Positions 52,240-60,838 are shown, counted from the stretch's first letter. The stretch is 64,000 nt of DNA from Actimicrobium antarcticum (GCF_039536745.1 NZ_BAAAZE010000008.1:868001-932000), one strand, 5' to 3'. The notes: a model not told the origin generated them from the letters alone. Numbers and translations: made by a program.

Positions 52240-53094
52240 ATGGCCAGCACTCCACGCAATACCGACCTGTCCCGCCCCAGCGCCATTGCGAGCGCACCGT
52301 TCGCGCTCGCCGCCATTCAGATGGTCTCCACGCCATCGGTCGCGCACAACCTGCAGACGGCGCGCCGGCTGGTGGCCGAGGCTGCCGGACGGGGCGCGCA
52401 ACTGGTGCTGTTGCCCGAATACTGGCCGATCATGGGCATGCATGAAACCGACAAGGTGGCACTGGCCGAATCAGCGCAAGGCGGGCCGATCCAGCAGTGC
52501 ATGGCCGACATGGCGCGCGAGCATGGCATCTGGGTCATTGGTGGCACGCTGCCGATGGTGGCGACCGAAGCCGGCAAGATCCGCAACAGCACGCTGGTCT
52601 ACAACCCGGCTGGCGAAGCCGTGGTGCGCTACGACAAGATCCATCTGTTCAGTTTTACCAAAGGCCAGGAGTCCTACGACGAAGCCCGCACCATCGCGCA
52701 TGGCGCCGAGGTCACCACCTTCGAGGCTCCGTTCGGGCGGGTCGGACTGTCGGTCTGTTACGACCTGCGCTTTCCCGAGTTGTACCGGGCGATGGGACAT
52801 TGCGCCCTGATCGTGGTGCCGGCGGCATTCACCTGGACCACCGGTCAGGCCCACTGGGAAATCCTGCTGCGTGCCCGTGCCATTGAAAACCAGTGCTACG
52901 TACTGGCCGCAGCCCAGGGCGGTCGCCACGAAAACGGCCGCCGCACCTGGGGCCACAGCATGCTGATCGACCCGTGGGGCGAGATCAAGGCCGTGCTGCC
53001 CGAAGGCGAGGGGGTTGTATTCGGCCAGATCGAACCCCATCATCTTGAGCAGGTGCGTATCAGTTTGCCTGCGCTGGAACATCGGCGACTTTGA
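52240..53094 (+). CDS. carbon-nitrogen hydrolase (Nit1/Nit2 type)
   Basis: This 284-residue nitrilase-superfamily amidase has the catalytic triad Glu (LLPEYWPIMG), Lys (RYDKIHLFSF) and Cys (GLSVCYDLRFPELYR). The closest characterised group hydrolyses deaminated glutathione as a metabolite-repair step; the substrate here is inferred only. It is tightly spaced after yhdP and before tldD, a conserved betaproteobacterial order. The first 20 residues are poorly conserved. Confidence 0.92.
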   Translation: MASTPRNTDLSRPSAIASAPFALAAIQMVSTPSVAHNLQTARRLVAEAAGRGAQLVLLPEYWPIMGMHETDKVALAESAQGGPIQQCMADMAREHGIWVIGGTLPMVATEAGKIRNSTLVYNPAGEAVVRYDKIHLFSFTKGQESYDEARTIAHGAEVTTFEAPFGRVGLSVCYDLRFPELYRAMGHCALIVVPAAFTWTTGQAHWEILLRARAIENQCYVLAAAQGGRHENGRRTWGHSMLIDPWGEIKAVLPEGEGVVFGQIEPHHLEQVRISLPALEHRRL

Positions 53095-53167
53095 GCTGGC
53101 CTGTGCGCTTCTTTACTTTTTCCCTGAACGCCGTGACTCCTGGCTCCCTTTTGAAAAGTGCCTTTTC

Positions 53168-54628
53168 ATGAATCTGTTCGAACCGAATTTTTCCAATCTG
53201 GCAGTCGCGCGCGATGTCCTGCTGACACCGTTCGGACTCGACGAAGCCAAGCTGATCCGCGCAATCGGCACCATGTTCACCCACAAGGTCGATTATGCCG
53301 ACCTGTATTTTCAGTCCACCCGCAGCGAAAGCTGGAGCCTGGAAGAAGGCATCGTCAAGACCGGCAGTTTTTCGATCGATCAGGGTGTCGGCGTGCGCGC
53401 GGTATCCGGTGAGAAGACTGCATTTGCGTACTCCGACGAGATTTCCGAACGCGCCTTGCTCGATGCCGCCGCTGCAACCCGCACCATCGCGCGTCAGGGT
53501 GCCGGAAAAATCAAGGTCGCTGGCGTCGCCCAGCCATCCGGTGGCCGCGCGTTGTATCTGCCGAATGATCCGCTGACCTCGCTCGACGCGACCGACAAGG
53601 TCAAGCTGCTCGAACGCATCGAGCGCATGGCCCGCGCGCGCGACCCGCGCGTGGTCCAGGTGATGGCTGGTCTGGCCGCCGAATACGATGTGGTGCTGGT
53701 GTTGCGCAGCGATGGTGTGCTGGCTGCCGATATCCGGCCGTTGGTGCGGTTGTCGATCACGGTCATCGCCGAACAGAATGGCCGTCGCGAAATGGGTTCG
53801 TCGGGCGGTGGCGGTCGTTTCAACTACGCCTATTTCAGCGAGGCGATGCTGGAAAAATACGCCGACGAAGCGGTCGATTCGGCGCTGGTCAATCTTGATG
53901 CACGGCCGGCACCGGCCGGACCGATGACCGTGGTGCTCGGACCCGGCTGGCCCGGCATCCTGCTGCACGAAGCCATCGGTCACGGTCTGGAAGGCGATTT
54001 CAATCGCAAGGGATCGAGTACCTTTGCCGGCATGATCGGTGAACGGGTAGCGGCCAAAGGCGTCACGGTGGTGGATGACGGTACGATTGCCGACCGGCGC
54101 GGTTCGCTCAACATGGACGACGAAGGCAATCCGACCCAGTGCACCACGCTGATCGAGGACGGTATCCTGAAGGGCTACATCCAGGACACGATGAATGCGC
54201 GTCTGATGAACATGCCGATCACCGGCAACGCCCGCCGCGAATCCTTTGCCCATCTGCCGATGCCGCGGATGACCAATACCTACATGCTGGGCGGCGACAA
54301 GGACCCGGCCGAGATTCTGGCCTCGGTCAAGAACGGCCTGTATGCGGTCAATTTTGGGGGTGGCCAGGTCGACATCACGAATGGCAAATTCGTATTTTCG
54401 GCCAGCGAGGCGTACATGATCGAAAACGGCAAAGTGACCTATCCGGTCAAGGGTGCCACGCTCATCGGCAATGGGCCGGATGTACTCAATCGGGTCTCGA
54501 TGATCGGCAACGACATGCAGCTTGATTCCGGCGTGGGCGTCTGTGGCAAGGAAGGGCAAAGCGTGCCGGTCGGGGTCGGGCAACCAACGTTGCGTATCGA
54601 TGGCGTGACGGTGGGTGGCACAGCCTGA
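53168..54628 (+). CDS. tldD: metalloprotease TldD
   Basis: TldD, with its partner TldE/PmbA (not in this window), degrades unfolded peptides and matures microcin B17 and CcdA in E. coli. The 486-residue protein has the zinc motif HEAIGHGLEGDFN and the TldD strings SGGGGRFNYAYFSE, KGVTVVDDGTI, YMLGGDKDPAEILASVKNGLYAVNFGGGQVDITNGKFVFSASEAYMIENGKV. The ATG at 53168 gives the usual length; in-frame codons back to 53015 overlap the nitrilase gene and are not conserved. Confidence 0.96.
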   Translation: MNLFEPNFSNLAVARDVLLTPFGLDEAKLIRAIGTMFTHKVDYADLYFQSTRSESWSLEEGIVKTGSFSIDQGVGVRAVSGEKTAFAYSDEISERALLDAAAATRTIARQGAGKIKVAGVAQPSGGRALYLPNDPLTSLDATDKVKLLERIERMARARDPRVVQVMAGLAAEYDVVLVLRSDGVLAADIRPLVRLSITVIAEQNGRREMGSSGGGGRFNYAYFSEAMLEKYADEAVDSALVNLDARPAPAGPMTVVLGPGWPGILLHEAIGHGLEGDFNRKGSSTFAGMIGERVAAKGVTVVDDGTIADRRGSLNMDDEGNPTQCTTLIEDGILKGYIQDTMNARLMNMPITGNARRESFAHLPMPRMTNTYMLGGDKDPAEILASVKNGLYAVNFGGGQVDITNGKFVFSASEAYMIENGKVTYPVKGATLIGNGPDVLNRVSMIGNDMQLDSGVGVCGKEGQSVPVGVGQPTLRIDGVTVGGTA

Positions 54629-54772
54629 TGTGGTGCCTAGCGCTCTGCGCTGGTAGCGGAGAGCGGTTTTGCTGCCGCGTCAAGGATTAATCGCTTTCTG
54701 ATGCTTGCCAAACAGCGCGAATTACTGCACTATCCTTCCACCGATCTACGCCACACATGAACCGCAGACACC

Positions 54773-54871
54773 ATGTCACGTCACCACTTTTACTTTTATT
54801 TTTACTTTAGCGGTTCCAGCCCAACGGCGGTGGAAAAGCGGAAGGTTCACGTAAAAGCAAGTGCAACGTAA
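54773..54871 (+). CDS. Phe/Tyr-rich leader peptide of aroG
   Basis: This 32-codon ORF encodes MSRHHFYFYFYFSGSS... with four Phe and three Tyr codons in a row (codons 6-12). It stops 17 bases before a strong intrinsic terminator that stands upstream of the DAHP synthase gene. Leader peptides rich in the pathway's end products are the sensor in attenuation: scarce charged tRNA-Phe/Tyr stalls the ribosome and favours read-through. The ribosome site is weak. It is too short for ordinary gene callers. Confidence 0.78.
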   Translation: MSRHHFYFYFYFSGSSPTAVEKRKVHVKASAT

Positions 54872-54886
54872 CCCAACCAGATTCCT

Positions 54887-54914
54887 TAAAAACCGCCAGA
54901 GATGGCGGTTTTTT
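54887..54914 (+). terminator. attenuator terminator upstream of aroG
   Basis: AACCGCCA (54891-54898) pairs with TGGCGGTT (54903-54910) around GAGA and is followed by T residues; flanking A-T pairs extend the stem. Confidence 0.9.
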
Positions 54915-54996
54915 CATTTCCGGCCTCCGAACAGATTTTCCTTCTTACTCGTTCATTGTCGATTTCAATCAAACACTTTTATATCTGGAGAACACC

Positions 54997-56064
54997 ATGC
55001 CCCGCACCGATGATTTGCGTATCCGAGAAATGAAAGAGCTGACCCCCCCCTCGCACCTGATTCGCGAGTTCGCCTGCTCCGATGTTGCCTCCACCGTGGC
55101 GGCCAATTCCCGCACCGCGTTGCACCGCATCCTGCACGGCCAGGATGACCGGGTCATGGTGGTGATCGGACCCTGCTCGATCCATGACACCAAAGCCGCG
55201 CTCGAATACGCTGCATTGCTGGCCAAGGCGCGCGAACAGTACGCCGGTGAGCTCGAAATCGTCATGCGCGTGTATTTCGAAAAACCGCGCACCACGGTGG
55301 GCTGGAAGGGCATGATCAACGATCCGTTCATGGACAACAGTTTCCGCATCAATGATGGCTTGCGGATGGCCCGTGAACTGCTGCTGAAAATCAATGAGCT
55401 CGGCCTGCCGGCAGGTACCGAATTCCTTGACGTGATCAGCCCGCAGTACATTGCCGACCTGATCAGCTGGGGCGCGATCGGTGCCCGCACCACCGAGTCC
55501 CAGGTGCATCGCGAACTGGCGTCCGGCCTGTCGTGTCCGGTCGGTTTCAAGAACGGTACCGATGGCAATATCAAGATCGCGGTGGACGCGATCAAGGCGG
55601 CATCGCAGCCACATCATTTCCTGTCGGTCACCAAGGGCGGCCATTCGGCGATCGTCTCGACCAATGGCAATGAAGATTGCCACATCATCCTGCGCGGCGG
55701 AAAAACCCCGAACTTCGACGCTGCCAGCGTCGACCTGGCCTGCAAGGATATCGCCGCCAATGGCCTGGCATCGCGCCTGATGATCGATGCATCACACGCC
55801 AACAGCAGCAAGAATCCGGCGAACCAGATACCGGTCTGCGCTGACATTGCACGCCAGATCGCCGGTGGTGACCATCGCATCGTCGGCCTGATGATCGAGT
55901 CGCATCTTGTGGCTGGACGGCAGGATTTGATTCCTGGCAAAGAGCTGGTCTACGGGCAATCCGTGACCGATGGCTGTATCAGCTGGGATGACAGTCTAGG
56001 TGTGCTGGAGGGATTGGCGCAGGCGGTCAGGCAGCGGCGTCATGTCAAGGATCCGGACGCGTGA
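54997..56064 (+). CDS. aroG: 3-deoxy-D-arabino-heptulosonate-7-phosphate (DAHP) synthase, class I
   Basis: DAHP synthase joins PEP and erythrose 4-phosphate, the first step to aromatic amino acids. The 355-residue protein has the AroFGH strings DRVMVVIGPCSIHDTKAALEYA, VMRVYFEKPRTTVGWKGMINDP, LPAGTEFLDVISPQYIADLISWGAIGARTTESQVHRELASGLSCPVGFKNGTDG and IDASHANSSKNP. GGAG precedes the ATG. Which amino acid inhibits the enzyme is not clear from sequence, but the Phe/Tyr leader argues for control by both. tkt in this window supplies erythrose 4-phosphate. Confidence 0.95.
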   Translation: MPRTDDLRIREMKELTPPSHLIREFACSDVASTVAANSRTALHRILHGQDDRVMVVIGPCSIHDTKAALEYAALLAKAREQYAGELEIVMRVYFEKPRTTVGWKGMINDPFMDNSFRINDGLRMARELLLKINELGLPAGTEFLDVISPQYIADLISWGAIGARTTESQVHRELASGLSCPVGFKNGTDGNIKIAVDAIKAASQPHHFLSVTKGGHSAIVSTNGNEDCHIILRGGKTPNFDAASVDLACKDIAANGLASRLMIDASHANSSKNPANQIPVCADIARQIAGGDHRIVGLMIESHLVAGRQDLIPGKELVYGQSVTDGCISWDDSLGVLEGLAQAVRQRRHVKDPDA

Positions 56065-56204
56065 TACGGGATGGTGTGCTGAGGTAAGTGATCACCTTGC
56101 GAAGCAAACGCGCCAGGCGACATCGCGGGTATCGATGTTGCTGGCGCGTTCCAGGGTCGTTAGATGACTTTCGCGAGGTTGCTGTGCTGAAGGGAATGAA
56201 TGAG

Positions 56205-56369
56205 ATGGCTGAAAAACTGACAACTTACGATCCCGCCGAGGATTTAATTTCAGACGAAGCGATGATAACTTTCATTGCGGAAGCGTTTGAGACTAACAAT
56301 TCCGGTTATGTCGCACACGCGCTTGGTGTCGTTGCGCGTGCGAAGGGTATGGAGAAATTTCCCGAGTAA
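56205..56369 (+). pseudogene. truncated HI1420-type addiction-module antitoxin-like ORF
   Basis: The 54-residue product MAEKLTTYDPAEDLISDEAMITFIAEAFETNNSGYVAHALGVVARAKGMEKFPE matches the N-terminal half of HI1420/HigA-type antitoxins (pattern: ...TxxYDxAxxL...AALGxVARAxGM). It stops exactly where the DNA-binding helix-turn-helix should begin. No toxin gene is seen on either side. AAGGGA stands upstream; an alternative start is ATG 56196. Probably a remnant, possibly a free fragment still made. Confidence 0.6.
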
Positions 56370-56471
56370 ATTTGCTTTGTCGCAGAACAGTCTGTAGGTT
56401 GAGCTGCGAAAGCAGCCCTTTCAAGGTGTTCGTCGGGTCGCAAATTTCACCACGCAAACCCCCAGCTGTAG

Positions 56472-56491
56472 GTTGGGCTGCAAAGCCCAAC
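56472..56491. repeat. REP hairpin, copy 1
   Basis: GTTGGGCT-GCAA-AGCCCAAC, a perfect 8-bp stem. Confidence 0.85.
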
Positions 56492-56630
56492 ATGCGTCAA
56501 GTCCCGTAAACGGTCGGTACAAGCGGAAGCGGTTTCGCTGCGTCGGGCAATGACTGGCTTGATGCTTCGAAGCGCTAACAACTTCCGCTACCGACTACCG
56601 TACAACAAACTCGCAGGAAGCTTGACGCAT

Positions 56631-56650
56631 GTTGGGCTTGGCAGCCCAAC
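56631..56650. repeat. REP hairpin, copy 2
   Basis: GTTGGGCT-TGGC-AGCCCAAC, the same stem as copy 1 with a different loop, in mirrored surroundings. Confidence 0.85.
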
Positions 56651-56767
56651 GATTCGGCAACGTCACCGTCGCTGTTTTTGCTGTCCGACGCCTACCTTGA
56701 AAGGGCTGGCTTCGCAGCACAACATGCGTCAAGCTTCCTGCACTGCATGCCCCACCGACCAACAGCC

Positions 56768-57421
56768 TCAATACCGCTTGGTCAACACCATCTGTTCCCC
56801 ATCCCGCTGCATCGTGGTCCGGTTCAAAAACGACATTCCCAGTAACGCAAACGGCAATCCCTGCTCCTGTACCAGCGCATCGACCTGGCTCAGTTCGATG
56901 TCGCCGACACGTACGCTGTTGATGCGCACCAGATAGACCGGCACCGCGCCATTGGCGGTATTGGACATGACGCGCTGCCCGCTCTTGTAATCGATGCCAA
57001 GTCGACGTGCATCCTGACTCGACAGCGTGATCATGCTGGCGCCGGTGTCGACCAGCATCGGTAAGCTCAGACCGTTGATTTTTCCTTGCGCCATGAAGTG
57101 ACCACGGCCGTCGGCTTGCAAGGTCACGCTGGCAGAACCAGTCGATGCCGTATTGCTGCTGGCATGCGTGCCGATACCGAGTAGCAGGCGCTTGCCATGA
57201 TCATCGAACGACGCTGTCGTATCGCTCGCACCGGTTAGGCGCAGGCCATCGGCGATGATGGTGCCGACCGTGTAGGTGCGCGGCGCGGCACCATTAAGTA
57301 TGAGTACCGCTTTGCCCGGAAACAGGCCGACCACGCCGATTGACTCCGCCCACGCTGTCGAGCCGGACAGGCAAAAAGCCAGTATCGTCAGGGCGCGGGT
57401 CGGGACGGCGGATCGGATCAT
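56768..57421 (-). CDS. retropepsin-like clan AA aspartic protease, exported
   Basis: This 217-residue protein has a signal peptide (MIRSAVPTRALTILAFCLSGSTAWA) and a C-terminal single-lobed aspartic protease domain (about 110-215): catalytic LPMLVDTGASMITLSSQDARRLGI, then VYLVRINSVRVGDIELSQVDALV and LLGMSFLNR. This is the TIGR02281 type found in many proteobacteria; substrates are unknown. It follows yajQ by 20 bases on the same strand. Confidence 0.88.
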   Translation of the reverse strand: MIRSAVPTRALTILAFCLSGSTAWAESIGVVGLFPGKAVLILNGAAPRTYTVGTIIADGLRLTGASDTTASFDDHGKRLLLGIGTHASSNTASTGSASVTLQADGRGHFMAQGKINGLSLPMLVDTGASMITLSSQDARRLGIDYKSGQRVMSNTANGAVPVYLVRINSVRVGDIELSQVDALVQEQGLPFALLGMSFLNRTTMQRDGEQMVLTKRY

Positions 57422-57441
57422 ACCTGCGAAATCTGTATGGA

Positions 57442-57927
57442 TCAGTCGCGGAAGTTGTTGAATTCCAGCGGCAATTCGGGCACGTCCTTGCGCAGGGCAG
57501 CCATGGCTGCCTGCAGGTCATCGCGCTTGGCACCAGTGATGCGCACTGCGTCGCCCTGGATGCTGGCCTGAACTTTCATCTTGCTATCCTTGATCAGGCG
57601 CACGATTTTTTTTGCGGCGTCGGATTCGATGCCGTTCTTGATCTTGATGACTTGCTTGACCTTGTCGCCGCCAATTTTTTCGATTTTTCCAAGGTCCAGA
57701 AAACGCAGGTCGACATTGCGCTTCGCGAGCTTGTTGTTGAGGACATCGCGGACCTGGCTGAGCTGGAAATCGGCATCGGCATAGGCGGTCAGTTCAAGTT
57801 CTTTTTGTTCGATGCGGGCATCGCTGCCCTTGAAGTCGAAGCGGGTGGTGATTTCCTTGTTGGATTGCTCGACGGCATTCTTGACTTCGACAGTGTTGGC
57901 TTCGGAGATAACATCAAACGAGGGCAT
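57442..57927 (-). CDS. yajQ: YajQ-family cyclic-di-GMP/nucleotide-binding protein
   Basis: This 161-residue protein opens MPSFDVISEANTVEVKNAVEQSNKEITTRFDFKGSDA and ends AAMAALRKDVPELPLEFNNFRD, the YajQ pattern at family length. The fold is two RNA-binding-like domains; a Xanthomonas homologue binds c-di-GMP and acts with a transcription factor. With the HD-GYP gene it is the second c-di-GMP-linked gene of the window. Confidence 0.95.
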   Translation of the reverse strand: MPSFDVISEANTVEVKNAVEQSNKEITTRFDFKGSDARIEQKELELTAYADADFQLSQVRDVLNNKLAKRNVDLRFLDLGKIEKIGGDKVKQVIKIKNGIESDAAKKIVRLIKDSKMKVQASIQGDAVRITGAKRDDLQAAMAALRKDVPELPLEFNNFRD

Positions 57928-58066
57928 GGCGGGTTCCTTGTGACGGGCGCGTTGGCGCCACTAAAAATGGTGCTGTGAAATCGTATAAATCATTCATTGC
58001 GCTAGGCCCATTTTAACGGACAAAAAAATGGGTGGCTATGCGTCCGGCATTGATAAACTGCGCGTC

Positions 58067-59098
58067 ATGCCTTCTTCACTCTCGATCACACACAATTTCC
58101 CGTTGCGCTTGCACAATACCTTTGGCATTGCGGCCAGCGCCGATGCCTATTTGCCGGTGCGTTCGGCGGCCGACCTGCACGCGCTGATCGCCAATCCGTT
58201 CCTGGCGGACTTGCCCAGGCTGGTGCTCGGTGGCGGTAGCAATATCGTCCTGCGGGGCGACTTTCACGGCCTGGTGCTGCACAGCTGCAGCCGCGGCATC
58301 GCCATCGTCGGCGAGACCGCCAGCCATACGTTGGTGCGCGCTGCCGCCGGCGAATCGTGGCACGCGCTGGTGCTCTGGACGCTGGCGCATCAACTGGGCG
58401 GACTGGAAAATCTCTCGCTGATTCCCGGCAGCGTCGGTGCCGCGCCGATCCAGAATATTGGCGCCTACGGTGTCGAAATGGAATCCTGCTTTCACTCACT
58501 GACCGCCTTCGATCTGCAGGATGGCACGCTATTCACGCTGGACCGGGCTGGCTGCGCATTCGGTTACCGTGACAGCATCTTCAAGCACGACTTGCGTGAC
58601 CGTGCCGTGATCCTGGATGTGACGTTTGCGCTGCCGCGAAACTGGACGCCAGAGTTACGCTATGCCGAACTGGCGAATGAACTCGCACAATCCGGCGATG
58701 GCACCCCACCAAACATGCGGCAGGTCAGCGACGCGGTCATCGCCATCCGCCGGCGTAAGTTGCCCGATCCGGCAGTGATCGGCAACGCCGGCAGTTTTTT
58801 CAAGAATCCGCTGGTCACGCGGGCGCAGCGCGATGCGTTGCTGATAGCGCATCCTGCGCTGGTCAGCCATGATCAACCGGATCGCAGCGCCAAACTGGCA
58901 GCAGGCTGGTTGATCGATCAGTGTGGCTGGAAAGGCCGGGCGCTGGGTGCGGCCGGCGTTTATGAAAAGCAGGCGCTGGTGCTGGTCAATCTTGGCGGGG
59001 CGAAAGGTGAGGATGTACTGCGTCTGGCGCAAGCGATCCAGCAGGATGTGCTGCAGAAGTTTGGCGTGACGCTGGAGCCGGAACCGATTTTTGTCTGA
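58067..59098 (+). CDS. murB: UDP-N-acetylenolpyruvoylglucosamine reductase
   Basis: MurB makes UDP-MurNAc for peptidoglycan with FAD and NADPH. The 343-residue type I enzyme has the FAD part (LVLGGGSNIVLRGDFHGLVL, NLSLIPGSVGAAPIQNIGAYGVE), the type I loop with YRDSIFK and the catalytic Ser region GNAGSFFKNP, and the end GWKGRALGAAGVYEKQALVLVNLGGA. The ATG at 58067 gives E. coli length; an in-frame ATG at 58028 adds non-conserved residues. Divergent from yajQ. Confidence 0.96.
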   Translation: MPSSLSITHNFPLRLHNTFGIAASADAYLPVRSAADLHALIANPFLADLPRLVLGGGSNIVLRGDFHGLVLHSCSRGIAIVGETASHTLVRAAAGESWHALVLWTLAHQLGGLENLSLIPGSVGAAPIQNIGAYGVEMESCFHSLTAFDLQDGTLFTLDRAGCAFGYRDSIFKHDLRDRAVILDVTFALPRNWTPELRYAELANELAQSGDGTPPNMRQVSDAVIAIRRRKLPDPAVIGNAGSFFKNPLVTRAQRDALLIAHPALVSHDQPDRSAKLAAGWLIDQCGWKGRALGAAGVYEKQALVLVNLGGAKGEDVLRLAQAIQQDVLQKFGVTLEPEPIFV

Positions 59099-59161
59099 CA
59101 AGATGGCGAGCCGTGATATCGGCCCGCCACCGGATGTTTCAATTTATTTGGTCAACCAGCA

Positions 59162-59476
59162 TCAACCAAAGTGGCAAACATAATCCAGCGTGTCGATCGT
59201 CTCGATCTCGAAGCTGGAGTTACCCGCCACGTCAAACTGCTGACCACCTTCATAGGTCTGCCACTCGCTCTGTCCGGCCAGCTTGATACGGCATTTGCCG
59301 GCAGTGATTTCCATGATTTCCGGTGCGCCGGTGCTGAAGGTCAGCGACGACGGGAAAATTACGCCCAGAGTTTTTTTGGTGCCATCGGCGAACAGGATGG
59401 TGTGCGAGACGCACTTGCCATCGAAATACAGATTGGCTTGCTTCTTGACGGTGACGTTATCGAACTGGTCGGACAT
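59162..59476 (-). CDS. ppnP: pyrimidine/purine nucleoside phosphorylase PpnP
   Basis: PpnP (YaiE, DUF1255) is a small cupin enzyme that splits nucleosides with phosphate. The 104-residue protein has the family strings VKKQANLYFDGKCVSHTILFADGTKKTLGVIFPSSLTFSTGAPEIMEITAG and QFDVAGNSSFEIE. It follows argG on the same strand but is separated by a terminator, so it is probably transcribed mainly on its own. Confidence 0.93.
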   Translation of the reverse strand: MSDQFDNVTVKKQANLYFDGKCVSHTILFADGTKKTLGVIFPSSLTFSTGAPEIMEITAGKCRIKLAGQSEWQTYEGGQQFDVAGNSSFEIETIDTLDYVCHFG

Positions 59477-59498
59477 GGCGGGCTTTCAATAAAATGGT

Positions 59499-59525
59499 TA
59501 AAAAAAAGCGGCCCGCGGGCCGCTT
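59499..59525 (-). terminator. intrinsic terminator of argFG
   Basis: On the minus strand AAGCGGCCCG pairs with CGGGCCGCTT and is followed by eight T residues. Confidence 0.88.
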
Positions 59526-59540
59526 CATAGTGAAGTCGCG

Positions 59541-60773
59541 TTACGAGCTACGCTTGTCGCGCGCAATTGCCGCGATGCGCATGCGCAAGGCGTTGAGCTT
59601 GATGAAGCCGCCAGCATCGGCCTGGTTGTACGCGCCGCCGTCTTCGTCGAAGGTCGAGATCATCATGTCGAACAGCGAATCAGTCTTGGAGTCGCGCGAG
59701 ACCACGATCACGTTGCCTTTGTACAGTTTCAGACGGACCCAGCCATTGACGCATTGCTGGGTATGGTCGATCAGTGTTTGCAGTGCCACGCGCTCCGGCG
59801 ACCACCAGTAACCGTTATAAATCATCGATGCGTAGCGCGGCATCAGGTCATCTTTCAGATGCGCGACTTCGCGGTCCAGCGTGATCGATTCGATCGCACG
59901 GTGGGCGCGCAGCATGATGGTGCCGCCCGGGGTTTCGTAGCAGCCGCGTGACTTCATGCCGACGTAGCGGTTTTCGACCAGGTCGAGACGACCGATGCCA
60001 TGCTTGCCGCCGAGGCGGTTCAGTTCGGTCAGTACCACGGCCGGCGTCATGCGCACACCGTTCAAGGCAACGATGTCGCCTTTTTCGTATTCGATATCGA
60101 GGTACTCGGCCTGGTCCGGTGCGGCTTCCGGGCTGACGGTCCAGCGCCACATGGCTTCTTCTGCTTCGGCGCTCGGGTTTTCGAGGTGACGGCCTTCGAA
60201 ACTGATGTGCAGCAGGTTGGCATCCATCGAGTACGGCGCGCCACCATTCTTGTGCTTCATGTCGACGGCGATACCGGCGTCTTCTGCGTATTTCAGGAGT
60301 TTTTCGCGGGACAGCAAATCCCATTCACGCCATGGCGCAATGATCTTCACGTGCGGCATCAGCGCATAGGCACCGAGTTCGAAACGGACCTGGTCATTGC
60401 CCTTGCCGGTGGCGCCGTGCGAGATCGTATCAGCACCGCTTTCGCGGGCGATCTCGATGAGGCGCTTGGCGATCAGCGGACGCGCGATCGAGGTGCCGAG
60501 CAGGTATTCGCCTTCGTAGACGGTATTGGCACGGAACATCGGGAAGACGAAGTCGCGGACGAACTCTTCGCGCACGTCATCGATATGGATGTTCTCCGGC
60601 TTGATGCCGAATTTCAGTGCCTTCTGGCGTGCCGGTTCCAGTTCTTCGCCCTGACCGAGGTCGGCGGTGAAGGTGACGATTTCGCACTGGTAATTATCTT
60701 GCAACCATTTCAGGATGACCGAGGTGTCCAGGCCACCGGAATACGCCAGTACGACTTTCTTGATATCGCTCAT
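59541..60773 (-). CDS. argG: argininosuccinate synthase
   Basis: ArgG joins citrulline and aspartate with ATP. The 410-residue protein has the ATP loop LAYSGGLDTSVILKWL near the N-terminus, GKGNDQVRFELG and GARP-like/HENRYVGMKSRGCYETPGG strings. It lies 65 bases downstream of argF, giving consecutive steps of arginine synthesis in one unit. Confidence 0.97.
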   Translation of the reverse strand: MSDIKKVVLAYSGGLDTSVILKWLQDNYQCEIVTFTADLGQGEELEPARQKALKFGIKPENIHIDDVREEFVRDFVFPMFRANTVYEGEYLLGTSIARPLIAKRLIEIARESGADTISHGATGKGNDQVRFELGAYALMPHVKIIAPWREWDLLSREKLLKYAEDAGIAVDMKHKNGGAPYSMDANLLHISFEGRHLENPSAEAEEAMWRWTVSPEAAPDQAEYLDIEYEKGDIVALNGVRMTPAVVLTELNRLGGKHGIGRLDLVENRYVGMKSRGCYETPGGTIMLRAHRAIESITLDREVAHLKDDLMPRYASMIYNGYWWSPERVALQTLIDHTQQCVNGWVRLKLYKGNVIVVSRDSKTDSLFDMMISTFDEDGGAYNQADAGGFIKLNALRMRIAAIARDKRSS

Positions 60774-60838
60774 TTTTTTCTCTTCCTTGGATCAACAATG
60801 TTTGTTTGGTGTGTGCGCCGCGTCGTGTTCAGGCACGC

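Larger units (their letters stand above)
54629..54996 (+). promoter_or_regulatory. aroG leader region with attenuator
   Basis: This 368-base region between tldD and aroG contains a Phe/Tyr-rich leader peptide (54773-54871), competing inverted repeats and an intrinsic terminator (54887-54914). GAACCGC (54759-54765) can pair with GCGGTTC (54810-54816), and the same GCGGTT can instead pair with AACCGC of the terminator's 5' arm (54891-54896). This is the pattern of ribosome-mediated attenuation. Confidence 0.75.
56393..56733. repeat. nested REP/MITE-like palindromic repeat cluster
   Basis: An outer imperfect inverted repeat (about 56394-56436 against 56685-56725, with GCAGCCCTTTCAAGGT / ACCTTGAAAGGGCTG) encloses a perfect 19-bp inverted repeat (56483-56501 against 56621-56639) and an inner AGCGGAAG / CTTCCGCT pair (56522-56529, 56581-56588). 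Short hairpins with GNRA-like loops recur. It resembles REP/BIME elements moved by RAYT transposases; no such gene is in the window. Confidence 0.7.
56370..56767. other. intergenic region filled by nested palindromic repeats
   Basis: This stretch of about 400 bases has no gene. Most of it consists of the REP-like inverted repeats described separately. Confidence 0.7.

Noticed and set aside
53060..54583. 507-residue open frame on the minus strand opposite tldD
   Set aside because: Antisense shadow of a well-recognised gene; His/Arg-rich composition typical of such shadows.
54757..54810. Alternative Leu-rich leader ORF (MNRRHHVTSPLLLLFLL) in another frame of the aroG leader
   Set aside because: The Leu run results from reading the TTT-TAC repeats out of frame; the Phe/Tyr frame fits the aromatic pathway gene downstream.
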